The notes under the pieces: model-generated
What the model saw: only the letters and a program-made list of their open reading frames with translations
What the model was told of the DNA's origin: nothing
Databases searched by the model: none
Position numbers and translations under genes: made by a program
Assembly: GCF_030547545.1 (NCBI RefSeq)
Contig: NZ_JAUOQE010000023.1
Location: forward strand, 1-64,000
DNA length: 64,000 nt
Direction: 5' to 3'
From: Amphritea sp. 1_MG-2023
GTDB taxonomy: Bacteria > Pseudomonadota > Gammaproteobacteria > Pseudomonadales > Balneatricaceae
Shown: in pieces, positions 47,191-55,656 of the stretch
Numbering within the stretch: position 1 is the stretch's first letter
Layout of the letters: every line of letters begins with the position of its first letter

Positions 47191-47279
47191 ATAAAGCCTA
47201 GAATGGCCCTCATATTCCAACCCCATTCGCTAACAATGCCTAACACAAACATATCGAGTCAGCATAGCAAGGAGCCATC

Positions 47280-47756
47280 ATGAATCAGCCAATTATCACT
47301 CGCACCCCTCTCGACCGTCTGCGCCACACCCTGATGTTCGAACTCTTACTACTGACACTGCTAGCGCCGATGATGTCGCTATTGCTCAACCGAGATATTC
47401 TAGATGTCGGTATGCTATCGGTTGTCGTCAGCATTAAAGCGATGCTGATAAACCCGTTTTTCAACTTCCTGTTTGATCGATACGACGTTAAACGAGGCAG
47501 AATCCCCACCGAACGGAAGTTGTCCGGCCGACTGATTCATGCGGCAGGCTTAGAAGTAACGCTGATGGCCACCTCGCTACCGCTGATTATCTGGTGGCTC
47601 GATGTGACCTTTATGCAGGCCCTGGTGGTTGACCTACTGTCAATCTTTCTGGTGATGGCCTACACCTTGGTGTTTAACTGGGGATATGATCGGCTTTTTC
47701 CTGTTATTCAGCCATCCACTCAGTTATCCACTGATACCCTGGCCGCCAAACTTTAA
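47280..47756 (+). CDS. PACE-family multidrug/biocide efflux transporter
   Basis: A 158-residue, four-helix inner-membrane pump made of two tandem BTP domains. All four family motifs can be read: RLRHTLMFE (with the membrane glutamate needed for transport), INPFFNFLFD, RLIHAAGLE and FNWGYDRLFP. Known members export chlorhexidine, acriflavine or short diamines. CAAGGAG lies seven bases upstream of the ATG. It is divergent from a LysR gene and closed by a strong bidirectional terminator. Confidence 0.94.
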   Translation: MNQPIITRTPLDRLRHTLMFELLLLTLLAPMMSLLLNRDILDVGMLSVVVSIKAMLINPFFNFLFDRYDVKRGRIPTERKLSGRLIHAAGLEVTLMATSLPLIIWWLDVTFMQALVVDLLSIFLVMAYTLVFNWGYDRLFPVIQPSTQLSTDTLAAKL

Positions 47757-47807
47757 TAGCCCCCTCAATCGTTAGGCTTGGCGAGAGACTATGATCATCT
47801 AGCTGTA

Positions 47808-47845
47808 AAAAAGCCCCCACAGCGATAAAGCTGAGGGGGCTTTTT
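47808..47845. terminator. Bidirectional rho-independent terminator
   Basis: AAAAAGCCCCC (47808-47818) pairs with GGGGGCTTTTT (47835-47845), extended inward by four pairs after one mismatch, with loop GATAAA. T-runs on both strands serve the PACE gene on plus and ybiT on minus. Confidence 0.95.
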
Positions 47846-47882
47846 AGCTAGATACTAGCCAATCACGATTGGATAATAACCC

Positions 47883-49487
47883 TTAAGCCACCTGAGCAGC
47901 CTTAGTTTGATTATCTAAATATTCATCAAAGCTGCCCTTAAAGTGAATCACTTTTTGATCTTTAATCTCAATAATATTGTTCGCCAGCGAGGAGATAAAC
48001 GCGCGATCATGACTAACAAAAATCAGCGTACCATCAAAACCGATCAGCGCATTATTCAAGGCTTCGATCGCTTCCATATCCATGTGGTTAGTCGGCTCAT
48101 CCATAATTAACACGTTGATATCCATCATCATCAACTTGCCAAACAGTAGACGGTTTTTTTCACCACCGGAACAGACGCGCGCCTTCTTATTGAAATCATC
48201 GGCGGTAAACAGCAGACGTCCCAGCATCGCCCGTACTTTCAAATCATCATGTTTCGGTGTGCGCCACTGTGACATCCATTCAAACAGCGTCAGATCAGAA
48301 TTAAAGTCGGCTGAGCTATCCTGAGGACAGTAACCAATCGATGCATTTTCAGACCACTTCAGCGTCCCTTCTTGCGCCTGTAATTCATCCACTAGGCAGC
48401 GAATAAAGGTCGTTTTACCGGCACCGTTTTCACCGATAATGGCCAGTTTAGCGCCCGCTTCCAGAATTAGGTTACCATCGCGAAACAACATGTCGTCGTC
48501 AAATCCATGCCCCATATCTTCCAGAATAAGTGCCTGACGGTGCAGTTTTTTATCCTGCTTATAGGTAATCGAAGGAAACTGACGGCTTGAGCTTTTGACC
48601 TCATCCAGTTCGATTTTTTCAAGTTTCTTAGCCCGAGAGCTCGCCTGCTTTGCTTTCGATGCATTGGCCGAGAAACGGTTAACGAATGCCTGTAACTCAT
48701 CCATCTCCAGGCTCTTCTTCGCGTTTGAGGTGAGCAACTGTTCACGAATCAATGCCGAAGCTTCCAGATAATACTCATAGTTACCCGGATAGATACGCAG
48801 CTCACCATAATCGATATCGGCCATATGCGTACACACCGCGTTCAAGAAATGTCGATCGTGTGAAATAATAATCATGGTGCTTTTACGCTGATTAAGCACA
48901 TTTTCTAACCAACTGATGGTATGAATATCCAAGTTGTTGGTTGGCTCATCGAGCAGCAACACATCAGGATTGGCAAACAACGCCTGCGCCAACAACACGC
49001 GAAGTTTCCAGCCGGGGGCAACCTGACTCATCAAGCCAAAGTGATACTCTTCTTCAATACCGGCTTCCAATAGAATATCCCCAGCACGGCTTTCGGCACT
49101 GTAGCCATCCATTTCGGCAAATTCGACTTCCAGATGAGCCACCTTCATACCGTCTTCTTCAGACATCTCTGGCAGCGAGTAGATACGCTCACGCTCCTGC
49201 TTAACCTTCCACAACTGCGCATCGCCCATAATCACCGCATCGATCACGGTGTACTCTTCAAAGGCAAACTGATCCTGACTGAGGATTCCCAGCTTTTCTC
49301 CCGGCGTCATCGACACATTACCGGCCGTTGGCGTCAGCTCACCACTCAAAATTTTCATAAAGGTGGATTTGCCGCAACCGTTAGCGCCGATCAAACCATA
49401 ACGGTTACCGTTGCCAAATTTAGCAGAAATATTTTGAAACAGCGGCTCAGCGCCAAACTGCATAGTGATATTCGCAGAGGAGATCAA
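47883..49487 (-). CDS. ybiT: ABC-F family ATPase, YbiT type
   Basis: A 534-residue soluble protein with two ATP-binding cassettes and no membrane domain. Walker A motifs are GANGCGKST and GENGAGKTT; Walker B regions are [11 protein letters not shown] and [11 protein letters not shown]. The first signature is the atypical [15 protein letters not shown] seen in YbiT, the second [16 protein letters not shown] proteins act on the ribosome exit site in translation. An internal linker (about 240-300) is rich in Lys/Ala, as in the P-site tRNA interaction motif. Confidence 0.93.
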   Translation of the reverse strand: MISSANITMQFGAEPLFQNISAKFGNGNRYGLIGANGCGKSTFMKILSGELTPTAGNVSMTPGEKLGILSQDQFAFEEYTVIDAVIMGDAQLWKVKQERERIYSLPEMSEEDGMKVAHLEVEFAEMDGYSAESRAGDILLEAGIEEEYHFGLMSQVAPGWKLRVLLAQALFANPDVLLLDEPTNNLDIHTISWLENVLNQRKSTMIIISHDRHFLNAVCTHMADIDYGELRIYPGNYEYYLEASALIREQLLTSNAKKSLEMDELQAFVNRFSANASKAKQASSRAKKLEKIELDEVKSSSRQFPSITYKQDKKLHRQALILEDMGHGFDDDMLFRDGNLILEAGAKLAIIGENGAGKTTFIRCLVDELQAQEGTLKWSENASIGYCPQDSSADFNSDLTLFEWMSQWRTPKHDDLKVRAMLGRLLFTADDFNKKARVCSGGEKNRLLFGKLMMMDINVLIMDEPTNHMDMEAIEALNNALIGFDGTLIFVSHDRAFISSLANNIIEIKDQKVIHFKGSFDEYLDNQTKAAQVA

Positions 49488-49780
49488 AGGGATAGGTCCT
49501 GAAAAGAGAGTTCTGGGAAGAATGTACTGACAAAGCGTCCTGAAAAGTACAGGTTATACAGTGTCAAAGTGACACCGTTAAAGTTGCCGCCACTTTAAAG
49601 AGTTCAGTCCCTAATGTCGAGGGGCAGCTGTACATTTATTAAACAAACACTGTTTTTACTCGCAGGATCGCCATCGTCTCGAGCACAATTCAACCCAATC
49701 AGAGATCATACAACGGCAGCGTTGCTGCGAGGTTCGCGATCGGATAGTTGCTGTCCTCGATAATCTTCACGGTTGCCGCC
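49488..49780. other. Gap between ybiT and the glycosyltransferase gene
   Basis: No gene seen. A small GTGTCA-AAG-TGACAC hairpin lies at about 49561-49575. The right end of the gap passes into the 14-bp tandem array. Confidence 0.4.
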
Positions 49781-49864
49781 AAAGCACTAATATTAAAGCA
49801 CGAATATTAAAGCACTCATGCCAGAGCACTCATATCAGGGCACTTATATCAGAGCACTAGTGCT
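49781..49864. repeat. 14-bp tandem array, six units
   Basis: Units start at 49781, 49795, 49809, 49823, 49837 and 49851. The first reads AAAGCACTAATATT; all share RGCAC at positions 3-7. Drift increases towards the last unit, which contains the stop codon of the glycosyltransferase gene. No spacer lies between units, so it is not a CRISPR. Confidence 0.9.
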
Positions 49865-50945
49865 GAAGCGCCACACGCTGCAGTAAAGCTTCATACTGTG
49901 CGCCCATATGATGCCAACTTAACGCCGATACATCCGGTACAGCGAGTGCTTGCCCCTGCTCTTTTAGCGCTGCATAACGGCTAACGGCATCAATCAGGCT
50001 CTGCGTTTCCCCTGTGCCACTACGATAGCAACAATGTTCAGGAAACAGCTCAGGGTAAGCCAAACGATTGGGCACTAACGGCATCGCCCCCGCAGCCACC
50101 CCTTCGAGTACCGCAATCCCTTGAAAGTCATGCATTGCGGTTGAAAGCACAATATCCGCTCGCTGTAGCAGGCGACGATAGTCGGCCACCGATGCAACAA
50201 AACCGCAGTGCTGTTCGCGTCTTTGCATTAATTGTTTCAACGTCTGAAACGACTCCGGTGAGTGACGAAACTGCTGCCCAACGACATCCAAGTGAAAATC
50301 AACATCTGCTTCACACAACCCTTGATACGCTCGTAGCAACCGTTCGGGTCCTTTATCAAACTCCCAACGATGGTTCCAAATAAGCCGTATAGCGCCTGAT
50401 TGCGGCTCATTGGCTAAAAAAGCCGACGCGGTCAGTGGTACCTGCAACACTGATGAACACTGCTCTAATCTTTCCACCACACCGGCAGGTACCTGATCGG
50501 GGAGCTTTTTCAATAAAGCGCGACACCCCGACAGAAAAGTATCTCGATTATAAGCCGTATTAAAACAGACATGATCCGCAGCTAACGCCGTATAGAGATT
50601 AAGAATCTTCGGCTCAACATTGCCGTATTCGCGACCGGATTCGGGATAGGCAAATTGATTCTCGTGAAAATAAACCAGTGTGGGTATACCGCCAAGGTGA
50701 GGCACTAAGCCCCGTAGCGCAGATAGATCGGTCATGGAGGTGGCGATCACTAGATCATAAGGCTGTTCCAGTATGTCGCGTTCTCCCATGGCCCAGCTCA
50801 AGCTGTTACCGCGAATGCGCCAAGAAAAATAGCGTGGCGGTAATGTTAATAATGTCCACTGATGCTGGCTTAGATTTTCGATTAATCCCTGATGCCAATA
50901 GCGATGACTGGCCGCATCGTAGGCGGAAAGTAGGAGTATCTTCAC
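49857..50945 (-). CDS. Homologue of tRNA-queuosine alpha-mannosyltransferase (GTDC1/QTMAN family)
   Basis: A 362-residue GT-B glycosyltransferase. It lines up along its length with my memory of vertebrate GTDC1, recently identified as the enzyme that mannosylates queuosine in tRNA-Asp. Shared stretches are LTLPPRYFSWRIRG, TLVYFHENQFAYP, IWNHRWEFDKGPERLL, IVLSTAMHDFQGIAVLEGV and RLAYPELFP. The histidine and arginine in WNHRWEFDK are typical. Whether the bacterial protein modifies tRNA or another acceptor is not known to me. It lies 24 bases after three Sel1-SPOR genes, probably in one transcript. Confidence 0.85.
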   Translation of the reverse strand: MKILLLSAYDAASHRYWHQGLIENLSQHQWTLLTLPPRYFSWRIRGNSLSWAMGERDILEQPYDLVIATSMTDLSALRGLVPHLGGIPTLVYFHENQFAYPESGREYGNVEPKILNLYTALAADHVCFNTAYNRDTFLSGCRALLKKLPDQVPAGVVERLEQCSSVLQVPLTASAFLANEPQSGAIRLIWNHRWEFDKGPERLLRAYQGLCEADVDFHLDVVGQQFRHSPESFQTLKQLMQRREQHCGFVASVADYRRLLQRADIVLSTAMHDFQGIAVLEGVAAGAMPLVPNRLAYPELFPEHCCYRSGTGETQSLIDAVSRYAALKEQGQALAVPDVSALSWHHMGAQYEALLQRVALQH

Positions 50946-50969
50946 TCGTCGTACGCCATCGAGATTGTA

Positions 50970-52247
50970 TTATTGAGTATACAGTGAACGATAGCTACGT
51001 ACCCACGCTTCATCCACCAGCGCAGTGGGCAGCTTGGCTTTAGAGGCATTGAGAGCGAGATTTTTATCGGCATAACTATCCTGAAGTAATATCACATAAT
51101 CATGCTTAGCAAGATTAACCGCATAAGCCTGATCTTCTAAGTGATACTCCGCAATAAAGCGTAAAGCACTTGTTTGACTCGTTAGCCGAGCTAACTGAAT
51201 GATGTAGCCATCGGATGGTTGACGCTTAAGCCAATCGAGATCCTGCCATATTGATGTCGCTGCCTGATTGTCTGTCGTTGCTACCGATGGTTGGCGAACC
51301 TTAACCAAGTAACCTTGATCTTGCGCGGGAGTATGAGACTCTGTAGATTTTTGAGCGTCGTTTGAACGAGTAGACCCATTCAACGTCAGTGTCTGAGCAG
51401 CATCTTGCTGTTGTATACGGGTTAAGATCCTATCATAAAGAACCTGCGTCTTGAGGTCGCCTAACTCAAGACTCGCGTCTGCGTAAGCCAACGCCCGCAA
51501 CAGATCAAGAGGCACCGAGCGCCCCTCAAAATAAGCTAAAGCCAAGTTATGCGCAGCATAAGCGCTTCCCTTAGACAGCGCACGCTGATACCAATACACC
51601 GCTTGACTGGGCTCCACGTCCATCAGCATCACACCTAACCCTAACTGAGCTTTAAGATAACCGGATTGTGCCGATTTTTCGATCCACCGACGGGCTGTCA
51701 TTAAGTCTTTTGTAACACCCTCGCCATGCAGCAACATCAAGCCCGTCTTCATCTGACTATCAGGCAAGCCTGCCTCTGCCGACTGCTGATAGAGCAAAAA
51801 AGCCCGATTAATATCCAACTCGACACCCTCACCCTGCTCATATAACCGGGCCAAATTACGCATCGCCTTAGGATTGCCCAAGGTAACCGATTGACGATAA
51901 TACTTTAGGGCTTGACGCACATTAACGGCAACGCCTTTGCCCGTTTCATAAGCAATGGCTAAGTTATAGGCAGCTTCTGCATGATCTCCAGCAGCAGAAA
52001 TAGTCAGCCACTCGACCACTTTTTCCCAGTCGGCGCCTTTACCCTCAATACCCAATGAATACAAGCGCGCCAAAATAAAGGCGGCCTGAGGATCGCCAAC
52101 CTGCGCTAAAGGCAAGCAATAATCATAGGCTTGATTCATCTGTCCCGCATTATAATGTTGCTGACACAGTTGATTATTGGCGGCCAAACTCACGCTGGCT
52201 AATAATGTAATGGCTATCGCGATAGCCAGTCTAACCCCTAGAAACAT
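50970..52247 (-). CDS. Secreted Sel1-repeat protein with C-terminal SPOR-like domain, copy 1
   Basis: A 425-residue exported protein. The signal peptide (about 1-22, ending SLAA) is followed by a C-x15-C pair (LCQQHYNAG...YDYC). About six Sel1 helical repeats follow (e.g. AAYNLAIAYETGKGVAVNVRQALKYYRQ). After a Ser/Thr/Gln linker comes a SPOR-like domain (DWLKRQPSDGYIIQLARLTSQTSALRFI ... WVRSYRSL) similar to that of DamX, which binds denuded septal peptidoglycan. AGGA stands six bases before the ATG. It is the third of three paralogues in a row. Confidence 0.87.
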   Translation of the reverse strand: MFLGVRLAIAIAITLLASVSLAANNQLCQQHYNAGQMNQAYDYCLPLAQVGDPQAAFILARLYSLGIEGKGADWEKVVEWLTISAAGDHAEAAYNLAIAYETGKGVAVNVRQALKYYRQSVTLGNPKAMRNLARLYEQGEGVELDINRAFLLYQQSAEAGLPDSQMKTGLMLLHGEGVTKDLMTARRWIEKSAQSGYLKAQLGLGVMLMDVEPSQAVYWYQRALSKGSAYAAHNLALAYFEGRSVPLDLLRALAYADASLELGDLKTQVLYDRILTRIQQQDAAQTLTLNGSTRSNDAQKSTESHTPAQDQGYLVKVRQPSVATTDNQAATSIWQDLDWLKRQPSDGYIIQLARLTSQTSALRFIAEYHLEDQAYAVNLAKHDYVILLQDSYADKNLALNASKAKLPTALVDEAWVRSYRSLYTQ

Positions 52248-52327
52248 TTAAAATCCTTTTAACTGAATAACAATACTTGATTATCACACGCGTTAATCGC
52301 TGCGCTTACGCCGTACTCAAAAAGACG

Positions 52328-53623
52328 CTATGAGTCATCTTTGTCATTATCAACATGAACAGAATCCGTGGATGTGTAAGCCCCCAGAATCGCTCGATAA
52401 GTACGATACCACACCATCCCCTTTAGCCCTTCAGGTAAGTGTTTTGCCGCTAGCTGTTTCGCTTCGGGTAGTGTGCGACCAGACTGCGCAAATAACACCA
52501 CATACTTTTCACCGCCGGGCGTTATCGCTTTAAAATAGTGAGTCTTACCCTCTAACTGATAAGTCGCAAGATAAGCTTTAACGGAAGCCGCGCTGCTCAG
52601 TTGCGCCAGTTGCAAAACATAATTATGCTCGGGCTGCGCCATTAACCAAGCGAAATCATGTAAACCTACCGCATCGAGAGATGCTGACGCAGCGTTTGAT
52701 TTATTAACCTCGGTATCCTGAATGGCCGCTTTCTCGGCCATGTCTAATGCGACAGTGTTATTTAGCGCTTCCTGTTTAACAGCTTTCTCTTTAGGCGCTT
52801 CTGCTGCATGGGTCGTGACGCGTTCCAATGATGCTAAACCATCAACATCCGCGGCGATCGCTTCATCACCGAGGGTGATCCGGTGAGCGACTTCAAGCAC
52901 CTGCTGTTGCTTGATACTTTCCACTAACTCAATCGCTGGCTCATAGCCTAGTCGTTCACTTTCGATGGCATATGTTAAAGCCTGAGCCAAATTCACATCC
53001 CGCGTAGCAGAACCTTCGCGCAACAGCCCCGCCAGTTGATAATAAGCAAAACGGTTACCCTGCTGCGCAGCCTGTTGATAGAGCTGAATCGATTTTTCCG
53101 GATCACTGTCCTTGAATAAGGTCGCCAACATGACCTGTGCACTCTGATCGCCTCGATCAGCGGCCTGCGTTAGCCAGTAACGTGCCTCAGTGAGATCTTT
53201 GTCAGTGCCTTTGCCTTTCAAATAGGCAAGCCCCGTTTTTAACTGACTCGCTAAATGCCCCAACGTCGCACCCTCAAGGTACCAACGAAAGGCAACGCTC
53301 ATATCCTGATCGACCACACCGCCTGTTTCATACAGCACGGCCAAGTTATAACAACCCGGCGCATAACCCTGCTCGGCTGAACGGGTTAGCCAACTCAAGG
53401 CCTGCTGTAAATCGGCAGAGCCTCCTTCAAACCCCTGACTGTAGAGGTTAGAAAGAATAAAGCTGGCTTCTCCATCTCCCTGAGCGGCCAACGGCAAACA
53501 ATGATGTAACGCTTCACGGCTTTGGCCATCATCATAAAAACGACGACAGGTTTGATCCTCAGCACGAAGGGCCGCTGAAAAAAACAACACAATAGTAACC
53601 AGTGAGAAAACAATACGCGCCAT
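52328..53623 (-). CDS. Secreted Sel1-repeat protein with C-terminal SPOR-like domain, copy 2
   Basis: A paralogue of about 431 residues with the same layout: signal peptide (MARIVFSLVTIVLFFSAALRA), C-x15-C pair (TCRRFYDDG...LHHC), Sel1 repeats (about 50-250), an Ala/Glu/Lys-rich linker and a SPOR-like end (FAWLMAQPEHNYVLQLAQLSSAASVKAYL ... MVWYRTYRAIL). The ATG at 53623 is chosen because GGAAG lies four bases before it; six more codons upstream are possible. A 10-residue acidic tail (DSVHVDNDKDD) ends it. Confidence 0.86.
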   Translation of the reverse strand: MARIVFSLVTIVLFFSAALRAEDQTCRRFYDDGQSREALHHCLPLAAQGDGEASFILSNLYSQGFEGGSADLQQALSWLTRSAEQGYAPGCYNLAVLYETGGVVDQDMSVAFRWYLEGATLGHLASQLKTGLAYLKGKGTDKDLTEARYWLTQAADRGDQSAQVMLATLFKDSDPEKSIQLYQQAAQQGNRFAYYQLAGLLREGSATRDVNLAQALTYAIESERLGYEPAIELVESIKQQQVLEVAHRITLGDEAIAADVDGLASLERVTTHAAEAPKEKAVKQEALNNTVALDMAEKAAIQDTEVNKSNAASASLDAVGLHDFAWLMAQPEHNYVLQLAQLSSAASVKAYLATYQLEGKTHYFKAITPGGEKYVVLFAQSGRTLPEAKQLAAKHLPEGLKGMVWYRTYRAILGAYTSTDSVHVDNDKDDS

Positions 53624-53710
53624 ATCACTTCCGAACAACAAGACTAAAAACAGATTGATTCAAACTAAACAACTAAGCCAAGTAGTTTTTATTACTGCCG
53701 GTTAAGCCAA

Positions 53711-55360
53711 TTAAGGATCGACATACAACTCCTGCAAGCGCCTAAACTTACGAATCCAGTGACTCTTCTGAGCCGATTCAGACAGCTCAGCCAGAGCAGC
53801 ATTGGCTTCTGCGATGGTTTTATAATCGCCATAAACGAGCACGAAAAACAGCCCCGCTTCACGCTGTGTCCTGAAATAACGCACCGTTTCCGGCAATTGA
53901 TGCTTGTTAATATAATTGAGTACGCCTTGCTCATCGGTGCCATATAACAACTGAATGGTAAAGTTAGGTGGAAATTTATCCATTACCCAGCCATCGGGCA
54001 GCGCATATTGATTATCGGGTTGCCATGGGGCTTGTTGAGGATTAGTTGCAACGTTAACCTCAGACGATGAAGCATCCTGGGCGACAATGGCTGAAGCTAG
54101 CGCCGCTGCTGACGGCTTTGAGGCAGCATCAACTGAAGGCGCTAATGAAGAATTAGCTGAAGACTTTGATAGAGGATCGGTTGAGGGCTCTGATAAAGAA
54201 TCGGCTGAAGGCTCTGATGAAGAGTCAGCTGACGGTTCTAGAGGTTCAGCGGCTGATTCTACAACTTCATTCATCGCGACTGAGTCCGTCATCGGCTCTG
54301 CCTGAGCGCCCAGATCATCGCTATCGATCATCCCCTTATCAACAGACAAGGTCGCCAACAACAGTTGCCGCTCACCCGATCCATTGTCAGGGATCGATTC
54401 TCGAATCTGTCGCGCAAGCTGTTGCTTCTCAGCCTGTAGCTCAACGACTTTTTTCTGTTCGGTTTCCAAACGGATCAAGTTCAATAACGATCCGGCTTCC
54501 TTATTACCGGCATCTAACGCTTGCTGTGCCAAATCGGCCGCCTTAGCATGATCGGTATCGACACCTTGACCAACATAATACACCAGCGCTAAATTTTGCA
54601 GCGCCAGCCCGTTACCCTGAGCCGCTGAACGTTGATACCAATTCAGACTTTCATCAGGATCAACCTCGGCCAAAAAAACCCCCATGGCAACCTGAGCATT
54701 GGCGTTGCCCGCTTCAGCCGCTTTTCTGATCCAGTGTTGTGCTGATGCTCGGTTAGCCTTGACGCCACGTCCTTCTAGCAGCATTGTGCCGATTTTCAGT
54801 TGGGCTTCCATCACGTCTTGTTGAGCCGCTTTAAGATACCACTGATAAGCCCGCTGCTCATCTTTTTCGCCGGCAGCGCCAGTTTCAAACATCGAGCCAA
54901 GTAATTTTTGCGCTTTAGGGTGCTGCGCCAATGCCGCCTGCTGATACCAATGACGCGCTTGATTATTACTCTGACTGACGCCCTGACCCAATTGATACGC
55001 CAGCCCTAATCGATAAGCCGATTCTGGATGACCTTTCTCTGCCGCGACCTGATCCCAAAACAAGCCACGCTGATCATCACGTTTTGTGCCCAACGCCTGA
55101 TAATACATGGTCGCTAATAGAAACGCGCCTTTGGCATCGCCAAGCTCAGCAAGCTCCTGACATTGAGGCCGAGCCTCTTGATACTTTGCCGCGGCAAAAA
55201 GCGAATAACAATTGTTTTGATCGCCATCACTGGCGGCAGATAACGATGCAAAAAGCAGCGTGGAACTCACGCCAAGAAGAGTGGGTAAACGAAAATACAG
55301 CTGCAATCGTGTTAAATTCGGTTTTATTAACATAGTCCCTACCGCTAGCCAGAAGAACAT
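53711..55360 (-). CDS. Secreted Sel1-repeat protein with C-terminal SPOR-like domain, copy 3
   Basis: The first and longest (549 residues) of the three paralogues. A hydrophobic signal region (ending LSAAS) and C-x15-C pair (NCYSLFAAA...RPQC) lead into about seven Sel1 repeats (about 65-300). A low-complexity Ser/Pro/Glu linker follows with an eight-residue repeat (S-A-D-S-x-S-E-P type), then a SPOR-like domain (NFTIQLLYGTDEQGVLNYINKHQL ... HWIRKFRRL). The start is ambiguous between 55360 and the ATG at 55333. A perfect inverted repeat lies upstream (55389-55411). Confidence 0.85.
   Translation of the reverse strand: MFFWLAVGTMLIKPNLTRLQLYFRLPTLLGVSSTLLFASLSAASDGDQNNCYSLFAAAKYQEARPQCQELAELGDAKGAFLLATMYYQALGTKRDDQRGLFWDQVAAEKGHPESAYRLGLAYQLGQGVSQSNNQARHWYQQAALAQHPKAQKLLGSMFETGAAGEKDEQRAYQWYLKAAQQDVMEAQLKIGTMLLEGRGVKANRASAQHWIRKAAEAGNANAQVAMGVFLAEVDPDESLNWYQRSAAQGNGLALQNLALVYYVGQGVDTDHAKAADLAQQALDAGNKEAGSLLNLIRLETEQKKVVELQAEKQQLARQIRESIPDNGSGERQLLLATLSVDKGMIDSDDLGAQAEPMTDSVAMNEVVESAAEPLEPSADSSSEPSADSLSEPSTDPLSKSSANSSLAPSVDAASKPSAAALASAIVAQDASSSEVNVATNPQQAPWQPDNQYALPDGWVMDKFPPNFTIQLLYGTDEQGVLNYINKHQLPETVRYFRTQREAGLFFVLVYGDYKTIAEANAALAELSESAQKSHWIRKFRRLQELYVDP
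54127..54250. repeat. 24-bp repeats encoding a Ser-rich linker
   Basis: About five imperfect 24-base units inside copy 3, for example the stretch around TCGGCTGAAGGCTCTGATGA on the plus strand. They encode eight-residue Ser/Ala/Asp/Glu/Pro units on the minus strand. The count probably varies between strains. Confidence 0.75.
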
Positions 55361-55388
55361 TTAAACGCATCTTCACAACATTTCACGA

Positions 55389-55411
55389 CTTAATTCCCCC
55401 TCGGAATTAAG
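55389..55411. promoter_or_regulatory. Perfect 9-bp inverted repeat upstream of Sel1 copy 3
   Basis: CTTAATTCC, loop CCCTC, then GGAATTAAG. It lies 29 bases before the longer start of the first Sel1 gene. It could be an operator or a leader hairpin; there is no T-run on either strand. Confidence 0.5.
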
Positions 55412-55616
55412 CGAAAGCTGGCGACCATAACAATCCACTGTCGAAAGCCATCAATCAAACCCGCTTTAATTCTACCGACAATAGCACTAGAACAAGCGAG
55501 AACAAAGGCCATACCGCGATGTTCAGGTACACGGAGTCAGCATTCTTAGGCGTAATTTAACAAATTGTTGCCTGCGGAATAAGAGATCGAGCTCATTATT
55601 TCCTTTAAAAACGCAA

Positions 55617-55638
55617 AAACCGGCCGTTTGGCCGGTTT
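55617..55638 (-). terminator. Terminator of the TAXI TRAP operon
   Basis: AAACCGGCC-GTTT-GGCCGGTTT, a perfect 9-bp stem. On the minus strand it is followed by TTGCGTTTTT. It lies 19 bases after the stop of the permease gene. Confidence 0.93.
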
Positions 55639-55656
55639 GTCATCACCGCTTAAGAG

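Noticed and set aside
49781-49864. CRISPR array or replication iterons
   Set aside because: The units are contiguous with no spacers, 14 bp is too short for CRISPR, and no cas or rep gene is nearby.
51411-51420. TTGTATACGG as a purine operator
   Set aside because: It lies inside the Sel1 copy 1 coding sequence and has two mismatches.
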